The translations under genes and the position numbers were made by a program. From a virus, in the IMG/VR virus record IMGVR_UViG_3300025383_000129, positions 1-20,805 of that record: a DNA stretch of 20,805 bases, one strand, 5' to 3'. This document shows positions 14,966-20,805 of the stretch, one piece after another (position 1 is the stretch's first letter; the number at the start of each line of letters is the position of its first letter). The notes below the pieces were generated by a model. It did not search any database. It saw nothing but the letters and a program-made list of their open reading frames with translations, and was not told where the DNA came from.

Positions 14966-15945
14966 CCTGGCATGTACCTATCGGGGTGAATAGCTTTAGC
15001 TTGTTTCGGACTTCCTGTTCTTGCACGTCTAACTCTGTCCATCATACTATAAAGTTTCTTAGCGCCTGCATCAGAAGAGCCGTTACCCAAATGAGACACA
15101 ACATCTGCAGGAACCACAAACTCATCGTTAGCTAAACGTGCGGGTTGCTTATTGTTAATTGTTGCAGGAATATCATCAGACATGCCGTCCCCTGGACCTT
15201 TTAACATACGACCACCATCTGAGTACGAACCTAAATCAGAAACACCGCCTTGATTAAAGTGCATAACAGGTTGTGGCATGGGTGTGCTTGTAGCGCTATT
15301 ATAAATAGGTGTGCGGTTATATGCCATAGGTGCTGTGCCGGGATCACCCATTAAGCCACCAGCCGCATGACGAGTCAAATATGGAACACCTTGAGCACCA
15401 GTAAGATTACTTCCTACGCCTGTATATGGACCTACTGGTGTGGTGCCGTATTGTTTATTAGAAGCTTGAATAGCTGCGTTACCTAAAGCAAGACCGCCTA
15501 ATCCTACACCTGCTTGTCCAGCAAAACCCATGTTGTAGCCATTAGAAAAAGTGCCTGTTTTATCCGTCAAGTTACTACCAATTGAACTTAAAGAATTCCC
15601 TATTTTTGACATAAGCCCAGACTGTGGCATGTTTGAAGGTGTTACGGGGTATCCAACAGAAGGAGCCGCCGCAGCGTTTGCGCCCCCAGCTACAGCCCCA
15701 GTTACCGGACCGGTAGGAGAAACAGCATCTGCCGCCGCCGCAGGGGCATGACTAAAAAGTCCAGAAATGCCACTACCGATTGCTTGTGCGCCAGAATCAA
15801 TTGCGCCACCAAGTCCACCTAAAGCAGAGTCTGCGCCCAAACCAGCAAACAATTCTCCGCCAGTAGCCAGTTCGCCCACACCAGTACCAAGAGCTGCTAT
15901 ACCAAGCAGCTTCTCACCAAAAGACATGTCGTTCCAAAAACTCAT
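14962..15945 (-). CDS. phage virion-associated protein with DGMSDDIPATI motif
   Basis: A 327-residue protein. The N-terminal 200 residues are Gly/Ala/Ser-rich with little secondary signal (GLGGLALGNAAIQ and similar). The C-terminal part has a strongly conserved-looking block: GPGDGMSDDIPATINN (250-265), PARLANDEFVVPADVVSHLGNG (268-289), then AGAKKLYSMMDRVRRARTG (293-311). This block recurs in many aquatic phage late operons, as I recall; its function is not established, but it is found beside internal virion or tail proteins. It also carries GG motifs (AAGGLMGDPG, NQGGVSDLG, SDGGRMLKGPG) like the 941-residue protein. ATG 15945 follows an AAGGGG site. Structural role is inferred. Confidence 0.65.
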   Translation of the reverse strand: MSFWNDMSFGEKLLGIAALGTGVGELATGGELFAGLGADSALGGLGGAIDSGAQAIGSGISGLFSHAPAAAADAVSPTGPVTGAVAGGANAAAAPSVGYPVTPSNMPQSGLMSKIGNSLSSIGSNLTDKTGTFSNGYNMGFAGQAGVGLGGLALGNAAIQASNKQYGTTPVGPYTGVGSNLTGAQGVPYLTRHAAGGLMGDPGTAPMAYNRTPIYNSATSTPMPQPVMHFNQGGVSDLGSYSDGGRMLKGPGDGMSDDIPATINNKQPARLANDEFVVPADVVSHLGNGSSDAGAKKLYSMMDRVRRARTGSPKQAKAIHPDRYMPG

Positions 15946-15954
15946 ATTAACCCC

Positions 15955-16323
15955 TTATGTAGCTTCGCCGCCACTGATAAAAATGTTTGCGCCAGTTGTA
16001 CTAGCGTATGCTTGAATAGTTGATCCCGGTAAAATAACTTGCGTGCCAACCCAATGATATGGTGTTCCCGCCGCCACACTGACTGCGTTGAAAAATATGT
16101 TACCTGCGCCTGCGGTGCCACCACTCGGAACAAGATACACAGTAACCGTAATTGTACTCCCAGTAACGATTTGTATGTCTTTAATTATGGTTCTGGTTGA
16201 GTTGATGTTGGTTGCCAAATTAAATATTGGCGTCGTATAAAGCGTCTGTGGTGAGGCAGATGTGGTTGCAGTAATCGCGGCTTGCGAAAGCTGTTGTGGA
16301 ATTATGTTTTGATAACTACTCAT
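15955..16323 (-). CDS. small beta-rich virion-associated protein
   Basis: A 122-residue protein rich in Thr, Ser, Ile and Val, with a beta-strand-like pattern (IIKDIQIVTGSTITVTVYLVPSGG... VILPGSTIQAYASTTGANIFISGG). I start it at ATG 16323, because this overlaps the upstream stop as ATGA at 16320-16323; a TTG at 16335 would add four residues but is less likely. The composition fits a tail, fibre-attachment or decoration protein. It is encoded between the tail protein module and the 327-residue virion protein. No family name can be given with confidence. Confidence 0.6.
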   Translation of the reverse strand: MSSYQNIIPQQLSQAAITATTSASPQTLYTTPIFNLATNINSTRTIIKDIQIVTGSTITVTVYLVPSGGTAGAGNIFFNAVSVAAGTPYHWVGTQVILPGSTIQAYASTTGANIFISGGEAT

Positions 16324-16523
16324 AGGTTCAACCAAGTAAGAACATTGTTAGATGCAATAGTTTGTGTGTTGGCAGCCACCGCACTATTAAGCGCAGCTGA
16401 ATACAAACGTAGTACATTTATCAATTGAGTCTGTTGTCCTTGATCGTATGTGACCGGCGGATTAACAAACTGTGGGGGCGTAGGAACTGCTACGCTGTTG
16501 TTTGCTTTTGATGGTGTTGCCAT
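16320..16523 (-). CDS. small virion-operon protein
   Basis: A 67-residue protein, proline-rich at the N-terminus (VAVPTPPQFVNPPVTYD) and helical afterwards (TQLINVLRLYSAALNSAVAANTQ). A short protein of this layout often follows the large tail gene in related phages. Its ATG overlaps the tail gene's stop as TAATG (16521-16525), and its own stop overlaps the next ATG, so it is translated as part of a coupled chain. It may be a small tail or adaptor component; the sequence gives no function. Confidence 0.55.
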   Translation of the reverse strand: MATPSKANNSVAVPTPPQFVNPPVTYDQGQQTQLINVLRLYSAALNSAVAANTQTIASNNVLTWLNL

Positions 16524-19114
16524 TATCTACGCCCATCCGGTCTAATGTCGATACGATGAATACCTGATTGCCACTGTACACCCAAGCCTGTAGACTGAAT
16601 CTTAAGCGCCAACTGACGACCCCTTGCTCTAACATATAGCTGAGAAGTAAAGGTTTGAATCAAATACTCACGTTCGTTTGTGTAGTTTTGTTGGCTGATT
16701 ACTGTTGGGTTATTGGCTACGCCGTAATTATTCCCAGGATTTTGTCGTGGTAATAAAGTTAAGTTGACAGACGGATTCGGATTAAATGATCCTGTAAAGT
16801 TTATATCAGGAATAACACGCCAAACAAACCCAAAACTGTTACCATCCCCAATATCAAAATCAGAACTTTGGATGAAAGCATTAATACCACTAGGTTGTGG
16901 AGAAGTTGTTCCATCATTTACACCGCTTTCTTGATATATTAATTGTCCATAATAATTTGTTGCAACGGGTGTTAATCTTAAAGGTGAGTAAAGCCATGCA
17001 GTTCTTTGCATTGCGCCGTAATACCATGTTTGATCCACATAGTTATAGATTACATATGAGTCTGTCAATGTATTAGGGTTTGAAGGCGTGCCAGTACCCA
17101 AAGAGCCATCACTATTGCGCCCAGTAACAGAAGGATAAAACCACCACACTTCATTAAACGCTTCATTTGTACCAGAATACACTTGATTAGATTGCTGCAG
17201 ATTGATGTTATCAAATACGTACTGTCGTACTGCACAGGGTAAGGGTTGTACTGTACCGTTATAGAAATAAAACTTGTTGTACCCCATCCAATAAATAGTG
17301 TTATTAATATTAGATACGGCGTTGGGTCCCATAATAGATATATTACTTGCCATGACGTTAAAGCCCCACACATAGGGAGGACCAACGTACTGCATAATAT
17401 AAACAGAAGTATCTGTAAACACCAAAATACCTTGTTGCGCTGGGATAACACCAGCAATTTGAGAACCTTGTGACAATCTATAGCTACCTGCCTGATTAGT
17501 GGCGGTCGGTAACCATGTACCTGCACCTTGCTGATCTGACCAACGCACAAGCATAGGATCTAAATAGGTTGGTCCTACCACGCCTGATGGATCATTACAA
17601 CCTAAACAAATGACAAAGTTAGATGAGTCAGAAACAATTACATAACTGACTAAAGACGGCGTAGAGGAGTCACAAGTAAAAGAACCTGAAGCTGTATAAA
17701 TCGTACTACCGGCTGTATAGTTCTGCGCTCTATTAAAAATAGTAGGGTTGGCATAAACCGCCCAATAATACATCTGCGCATTACCTGGGCAAATAATCAA
17801 ATCCTGTCCGTAGTTGGCGTTAGACCAAAGACGCAATTGCTGTCCAATACCAAACGCAGTAGGCGCCGCCGCACCCCAACCTGAATATGCAGAACTGCCA
17901 GTAGTTAAAGAGTTATAGATCAATGCGCCAGTTGAGTGTGTGCTAGCTTGCGTACCATTTGCGCCGCGAACACATCCCGTAAAAGTCGAACCGCTAATAC
18001 CTGTATAAGTAACAATTTCAGGCGCATCTACATAAACCGATATGGTAACGCCTGCGCTATGCGCAGCAGCAGTGGTTCCGTTTTGTCCTCGAGTACATCC
18101 TGTAAAAGTGTTGCCTGTAATACCTGTATAAGTAAAGTATTCGTAGTCGGTATTATTAAAAAGCAAACCCATACCAGTTGTGGGAAAACCTGTTAAGTTG
18201 CCCCCAATAATAGAAGTTGATGCGTTAGTAATTGCAGTTGTTAAGTTGGTTGCGTTGTATGCTGGTGTTACGCTTGATGCTGGAAAAATAGCAAGCGTGC
18301 CCGTAGTAGGGAAACTAGAAGTAGAAGCCGATGCAGTTATTGTGGTGTTGTTTGCTGTCAGCGTACTACCAACTGTTGTAGCAATTGCGCCAGAATTATA
18401 GCCGCCCCAACCACCAGCACCCCAGCCTAAGTTATCGGTGTATGTAGAAGAACCTGTGGTCAATTGATATGCTGCAGAAACAGATCCGCCACCTTGTGTT
18501 CCACTTGCATTAGCAGTAATAGACGCCGTAATTGTGTAAGTATTACCAGCAACAGAAACTATTTGAAATTCTGCATTTAAGATTGCGGCAGTGATTCTTG
18601 TATCGGTACTTGTAGCGCCACTAAAAGTTACAAAGTCATTAGCCTGTGCGCCGTTGGCATTATCGGTTACAGTAATATTTGCTGACCCTGCAACAAGCGT
18701 GAAAGTTGCTCCAGTAGTTGTAGTACGAATAGGCGTTATATCATAGAAAGCGCCACCAATACCGTTTTGAATATAGTACTTTAGGTTAGTACCAAGCCCA
18801 AGTAAGTTGTATCCAGCAAGGTTGAGCCATGACCATAAGCTACGGCAAACTCCCCAAAAGGACGCCGTATTGTAACCTGCCGTTGTGGGCGGAGTAGCCG
18901 TAGGCAGATTGGTTGTTGCTAAATTGGCGCCATTGCTAGGATTTACAGCTATTTGTGTGGTAGGTTCTGTGCCTGTGTCTGTTGTCCAGCCACCAACTTT
19001 TTCTGGATAACCTGAACGAAAACGAATATTGTTACAGTCATACCAGCCACCCTCATTTGAAAGAGTTGTGGCTTCGCGGTTAACGCCCGGTTTAAACTGT
19101 AACTTTGTTAACAC
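16523..19114 (-). CDS. large tail protein, P22 gp10 / T7 gp12-type
   Basis: An 863-residue tail protein. The N-terminus (LQFKPGVNREATTLSNEGGWYDCNNIRFRSGYPEKVGGW, about 4-42) and C-terminus (RARGRQLALKIQSTGLGVQW... RIDIRPDGRR) have the pattern of the phage stabilisation/tail-hub family of podoviruses, whose members close and extend the portal. Residues about 150-400 hold beta-rich inserts with a 41-residue period repeat (329-355 and 370-396, YTGI-x-G-x-TFTGC-x-RG). The rest is aromatic and beta-rich with WGYNKFYFYNG-type stretches. The start is a GTG at 19114 preceded by GAGGA with four bases spacing; no in-frame ATG nearby. It follows the endolysin gene by 11 bases. Family placement is from memory of the end motifs and podovirus context. 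Confidence 0.75.
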   Translation of the reverse strand: MLTKLQFKPGVNREATTLSNEGGWYDCNNIRFRSGYPEKVGGWTTDTGTEPTTQIAVNPSNGANLATTNLPTATPPTTAGYNTASFWGVCRSLWSWLNLAGYNLLGLGTNLKYYIQNGIGGAFYDITPIRTTTTGATFTLVAGSANITVTDNANGAQANDFVTFSGATSTDTRITAAILNAEFQIVSVAGNTYTITASITANASGTQGGGSVSAAYQLTTGSSTYTDNLGWGAGGWGGYNSGAIATTVGSTLTANNTTITASASTSSFPTTGTLAIFPASSVTPAYNATNLTTAITNASTSIIGGNLTGFPTTGMGLLFNNTDYEYFTYTGITGNTFTGCTRGQNGTTAAAHSAGVTISVYVDAPEIVTYTGISGSTFTGCVRGANGTQASTHSTGALIYNSLTTGSSAYSGWGAAAPTAFGIGQQLRLWSNANYGQDLIICPGNAQMYYWAVYANPTIFNRAQNYTAGSTIYTASGSFTCDSSTPSLVSYVIVSDSSNFVICLGCNDPSGVVGPTYLDPMLVRWSDQQGAGTWLPTATNQAGSYRLSQGSQIAGVIPAQQGILVFTDTSVYIMQYVGPPYVWGFNVMASNISIMGPNAVSNINNTIYWMGYNKFYFYNGTVQPLPCAVRQYVFDNINLQQSNQVYSGTNEAFNEVWWFYPSVTGRNSDGSLGTGTPSNPNTLTDSYVIYNYVDQTWYYGAMQRTAWLYSPLRLTPVATNYYGQLIYQESGVNDGTTSPQPSGINAFIQSSDFDIGDGNSFGFVWRVIPDINFTGSFNPNPSVNLTLLPRQNPGNNYGVANNPTVISQQNYTNEREYLIQTFTSQLYVRARGRQLALKIQSTGLGVQWQSGIHRIDIRPDGRR
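17927..18130 (-). repeat. 41-residue-period internal repeat in tail protein
   Basis: Two imperfect copies at 18050-18130 and 17927-18007, 123 bases apart (41 codons). Both encode YTGI-x-G-x-TFTGC-x-RG-x-NGT... HS-x-G. The copies keep protein similarity and recognisable DNA similarity, pointing to an old internal duplication within the tail protein. Confidence 0.85.
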
Positions 19115-19118
19115 AGTA

Positions 19119-19123
19119 TCCTC
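19119..19123 (-). promoter_or_regulatory. ribosome binding site for the GTG start
   Basis: GAGGA on the minus strand four bases before the GTG at 19114 supports this uncommon start for the tail protein; the ATG overlapping this site is out of frame. Confidence 0.65.
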
Positions 19124-19125
19124 AT

Positions 19126-19545
19126 TTAAGCAATAGTTGCACCGGACTTTAATTGAGCAATAGTCAGATTATTTGTGTATTGGAAGTGCGCCAATTCTTT
19201 AAAGTGCACCCAATTTCCAGCCCATTCTAACCCGTTTTCAACGCCAAGTCTACCAATTTCTGCCCATACAGGATGCGTGCCATCCCAATCTGGCTTACCA
19301 TTAACAATCGGAACAACGTCGATTGCGCAACGATGATTATGAAAACTGTCGCCAGGTCCTGCATTTGTTACGATTTTACCAGGCGCCGTACGACCTTGCG
19401 CATATAACGCAGCTTGGCTTTCATTGTCGCGGTAAGTAGACGTAACAAGAATGTCGATTCCTGCCTGTTTGCAGGCTTCAATGAAAGCGTCAACCTTTGC
19501 TTTAACTTGTGGTAGTAGTTCATTTAAATCCCTTGAGTTAATCAT
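19126..19545 (-). CDS. endolysin, M15-type L-Ala-D-Glu peptidase
   Basis: A 139-residue peptidoglycan-cleaving enzyme of the M15 (VanY-like/T5 endolysin) type. The zinc site motif S-x-H-x4-A-x-D is visible as S67-F-H69-N-H-R-C-A74-I-D76. The second part is E107-W-A-G-N-W and A-H120-F-Q, matching the E and H of the family. S-T-Y-R (36-39) is another family signature. No signal peptide is seen, so release needs a holin. I place the start at ATG 19545, with GGAG eight to ten bases upstream, and not at the TTG at 19560. It overlaps the upstream membrane protein by 8 bases. Length and motif order fit the family well. One G of the usual E-W-G-G is Ala here. Confidence 0.88.
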   Translation of the reverse strand: MINSRDLNELLPQVKAKVDAFIEACKQAGIDILVTSTYRDNESQAALYAQGRTAPGKIVTNAGPGDSFHNHRCAIDVVPIVNGKPDWDGTHPVWAEIGRLGVENGLEWAGNWVHFKELAHFQYTNNLTIAQLKSGATIA

Positions 19546-19759
19546 TTTTCTTTTCTCCAATGTGAATACCAGTAATCAAACCTAAAAAACCACCGCAAAT
19601 ACTTTGAAATGCGGGACCAACAATATCAAACACAACCTTATCATCAACTGTTGGATCAAGCACTGCCTGTACAAACATCCATATCATGGAAGCAATAACG
19701 CCCATTAAGGACACAGTTGCAATTAAAGTTACACATCCTTTTAAAGTCCAGTCTTTCAT
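19538..19759 (-). CDS. small two-TM membrane protein, second holin or antiholin candidate
   Basis: A 73-residue protein with two predicted membrane segments (about 8-32, GCVTLIATVSLMGVIASMIWMFV, and about 46-66, VGPAFQSICGGFLGLITGIHI) and a charged tail GEKKND. This is the size and topology of a class II holin or of an accessory holin. Its ATG overlaps the stop of the 3TM-type gene as ATGA (19756-19759), and its end overlaps the endolysin start. A ribosome binding site-like AAGGTGA precedes it. Whether it is the holin, an antiholin or another membrane protein cannot be decided from sequence. Confidence 0.55.
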   Translation of the reverse strand: MKDWTLKGCVTLIATVSLMGVIASMIWMFVQAVLDPTVDDKVVFDIVGPAFQSICGGFLGLITGIHIGEKKND

Positions 19760-20151
19760 TTTTTCACCTTATCAGCAATCTTTTCAAATGTACGTCCACC
19801 AAAGTAAAAACTCATCACGACCATGCCCCAATTACCAAGCAGCTCAACATAGGAGCCACGAGTTTCATAATTAAACATAGATGCTACTGCAAACCCTGTA
19901 TAAGCCGCCAAAAGAAATATAAGTACCATAGGTCGAATATTCTTAGATAACCAAGAGTCGCTAGACATGTCCGCCTGTAAGCGCTTAGTCAGTTCTTGTT
20001 GTTCGGATACGTCAGCTTGAAGTTGTGCCAACTCTCCTGTTTGTTGCATTTTGGCAAGTTCTAATTGAGCAGCCGCTTTTGCTTGTGGGTCAGGAATTAA
20101 CTTGTCAATTAACTTATTGCCGATTCCCAGTAATGCATCTAAACCAAACAT
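19756..20151 (-). CDS. holin candidate, 3TM gene-transfer-agent type
   Basis: A 131-residue protein. The N-terminus MFGLDALLGIGNKLIDKLIPDPQAKAAAQLELAKMQQTGELAQ has the pattern of the 'holin of 3TMs' family known from gene transfer agents and phages. A coiled-coil stretch (about 36-66) follows, then membrane segments at about 75-91 (PMVLIFLLAAYTGFAVASM) and 103-118 (LGNWGMVVMSFYFGG), ending with a basic tail. Such proteins permeabilise the inner membrane at lysis. ATG 20151 follows AGGAGA with good spacing. It is coupled to the next membrane gene by ATGA and sits two genes ahead of the endolysin. Only two membrane segments are plain by eye. Confidence 0.65.
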   Translation of the reverse strand: MFGLDALLGIGNKLIDKLIPDPQAKAAAQLELAKMQQTGELAQLQADVSEQQELTKRLQADMSSDSWLSKNIRPMVLIFLLAAYTGFAVASMFNYETRGSYVELLGNWGMVVMSFYFGGRTFEKIADKVKK

Positions 20152-20160
20152 ATCATTCTC

Positions 20161-20400
20161 CTAATTACAGTATCTTGGTAGATACCCAGTTTGCCTAAAC
20201 ATTTTGTAACACTCAACCTCTTTACCATCATTCATAAAGTTTTTTTTAAACTCTATATACCAACCTTCATCTTCTCGCCGTGCTAAATAATCCTGTCTAA
20301 TATAGAACATCAAACCAAAAATTGTCAAGCAGACTGCAAAAATACTGGCGATAACGGCGATTTGAAAGTTTCGTTTATCGCGTGAAACACGCCTTTCCAA
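20161..20400 (-). CDS. membrane segment and tail, likely -1 frame extension of upstream gene
   Basis: A 79-residue reading frame that lacks a good start: the only candidate is a TTG at 20400 with no clear ribosome binding site, inside the upstream gene. It encodes a basic segment (ERRVSRDKRNFQ), one strong membrane segment (IAVIASIFAVCLTIFGLMFYI) and a C-terminal tail with two cysteines (ECYKMFRQTGYLPRYCN). Upstream of TTG the frame stays open through KDAQEAL back to the A9 run at 20417-20425, where the preceding gene could shift by -1. The joined charged helix reads smoothly into this frame, so I think it is the C-terminal part of one 214-residue membrane protein. An independent small protein from TTG is the alternative. 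Confidence 0.55.
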   Translation of the reverse strand: MERRVSRDKRNFQIAVIASIFAVCLTIFGLMFYIRQDYLARREDEGWYIEFKKNFMNDGKEVECYKMFRQTGYLPRYCN

Positions 20401-20804
20401 GGCTTCTTGCGCATCCTTTTTTTTTGAGCTTTGTCAAAATTGGCTTTGTCTTTTACAAGCCTAGCCCGTTCCGTTTGAAACTCTTCCCAAATAGCGCCCA
20501 GTTCTGGGGGCGTATCGTAAATCAATGTTTGGCGTAGATCGTACTCAGCTTGTTGCAGTCGTTTTCTGGCAAGCACATTTTCTAAAGCTTGCGCCTGAAT
20601 AGATTTACCTTTTGGCGGGTTCTTTTCTTTTTCTTTTATTTCTTGTTGCGCTTTTTCTTGGTGTTCAAAGAACGTACCAAGCCCTGTAGAAATTTCTTGC
20701 ATTACCCCATAAGCTTCTTTGCCAACAGACTTGTATTCTTTATACAGAGCTACGCCCTGCTTTACAGCAGAAAGCACACCTAGACAAATACTTATGGGTT
20801 CCAT
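20325..20804 (-). CDS. helical coiled-coil protein, zero-frame product with A9 slippery run
   Basis: A 159-residue, mostly helical protein (MEPISICLGVLSAVKQGVALYKEYKSVGKEAYG...). The middle is charged (EHQEKAQQEIKEKEKNPPKGKSIQAQALENVLARKRLQQAEYDLRQTLIYDTPPELGAIWEEF), typical of a phage late-gene family. After KAQKK (K128, K129) the zero frame continues for 30 basic residues (R130 to A159, ending FLQSA) that overlap the membrane-segment frame and look less protein-like. The codons CAA AAA AAA AGG hold the A9 run. A -1 slip after K129 would give a 214-residue protein. The ATG at 20804-20802 is one base from the window edge, so its ribosome binding site and the upstream gene are not visible. Confidence 0.65.
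   Translation of the reverse strand: MEPISICLGVLSAVKQGVALYKEYKSVGKEAYGVMQEISTGLGTFFEHQEKAQQEIKEKEKNPPKGKSIQAQALENVLARKRLQQAEYDLRQTLIYDTPPELGAIWEEFQTERARLVKDKANFDKAQKKRMRKKPWKGVFHAINETFKSPLSPVFLQSA
20417..20425 (-). other. A9 slippery run, candidate -1 frameshift or transcript slippage site
   Basis: Nine A on the minus strand (nine T on plus) read CAA AAA AAA AGG in the zero frame. A -1 slip on the A-AAA-AAA heptamer makes the next codons AAG GAT GCG CAA GAA GCC TTG, which enter the membrane-segment frame with no stop. A TGA in the -1 frame lies just upstream (in TTTTGACAAAGCTC), so any frame change must occur near this run. A sequencing miscount of the homopolymer would give the same picture. 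Confidence 0.6.
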
Positions 20805-20805
20805 A

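Noticed and set aside
16324-16335. TTG start for the 122-residue protein
   Set aside because: The ATG at 16323 overlaps the upstream stop as ATGA, the arrangement used repeatedly in this operon.
19546-19560. TTG start for the endolysin
   Set aside because: The ATG at 19545 has the ribosome binding site (GGAG) between the two candidates, which excludes the TTG.
1-20805. tRNA, rRNA, integrase, transposase or attachment site
   Set aside because: None seen by reading both strands; the window is gapless phage coding sequence and no lysogeny gene is visible.

Overview
The window looks like a piece of a tailed double-stranded DNA phage (Caudoviricetes), most likely podovirus-like. The grounds are gene families recognised by eye: a Gp157-like protein, an ssDNA-binding-like protein, a primase-polymerase/helicase, an M15 endolysin next to small membrane proteins, a P22 gp10/T7 gp12-type tail protein, and a very large ejected-type virion protein. 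The DNA is fairly AT-rich, coding is almost gapless, and I see no tRNA, rRNA, insertion sequence, integrase or CRISPR. This style of gene set is typical of uncultured aquatic phages infecting Proteobacteria; the host is an inference and cannot be fixed from the sequence.

Left block, plus strand (58-4961), replication module: a Gp157-like coiled-coil protein, a Cys4-containing ssDNA-binding-like protein with an acidic tail, a helix-turn-helix protein, a 62-residue protein ending in a QQELF motif, a 970-residue AEP primase/P-loop helicase, and a 64-residue basic protein. The genes abut or overlap and probably form one transcript.

Right block, minus strand (20804 down to 4936), late module read right to left: a helical protein with an A9 run that appears to be joined by a -1 shift to a membrane segment and tail; a 3TM-type holin candidate; a second small membrane protein; an M15 L-Ala-D-Glu-type endolysin; the large tail protein; two small virion-associated proteins; three internal-virion-type proteins (327, 152 and 941 residues); and a 2248-residue polyvalent protein combining a hydrophobic N-terminal region, coiled coils, a metallopeptidase-like HEVGTH motif, an ADP-ribosyltransferase-like domain and a large helical C-terminal part. 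Successive genes are linked by ATGA or TAATG overlaps, so this is one tightly coupled late operon. Its promoter, and the capsid, portal and terminase genes, lie outside the window.

The two blocks converge and overlap by 26 bases at 4936-4961. The points most worth a second look are the A9 frameshift candidate at 20417-20425, the multi-domain polyvalent protein with its repeated LF-type linker motifs, and the clamp-binding-like tail of the 62-residue replication-module protein.
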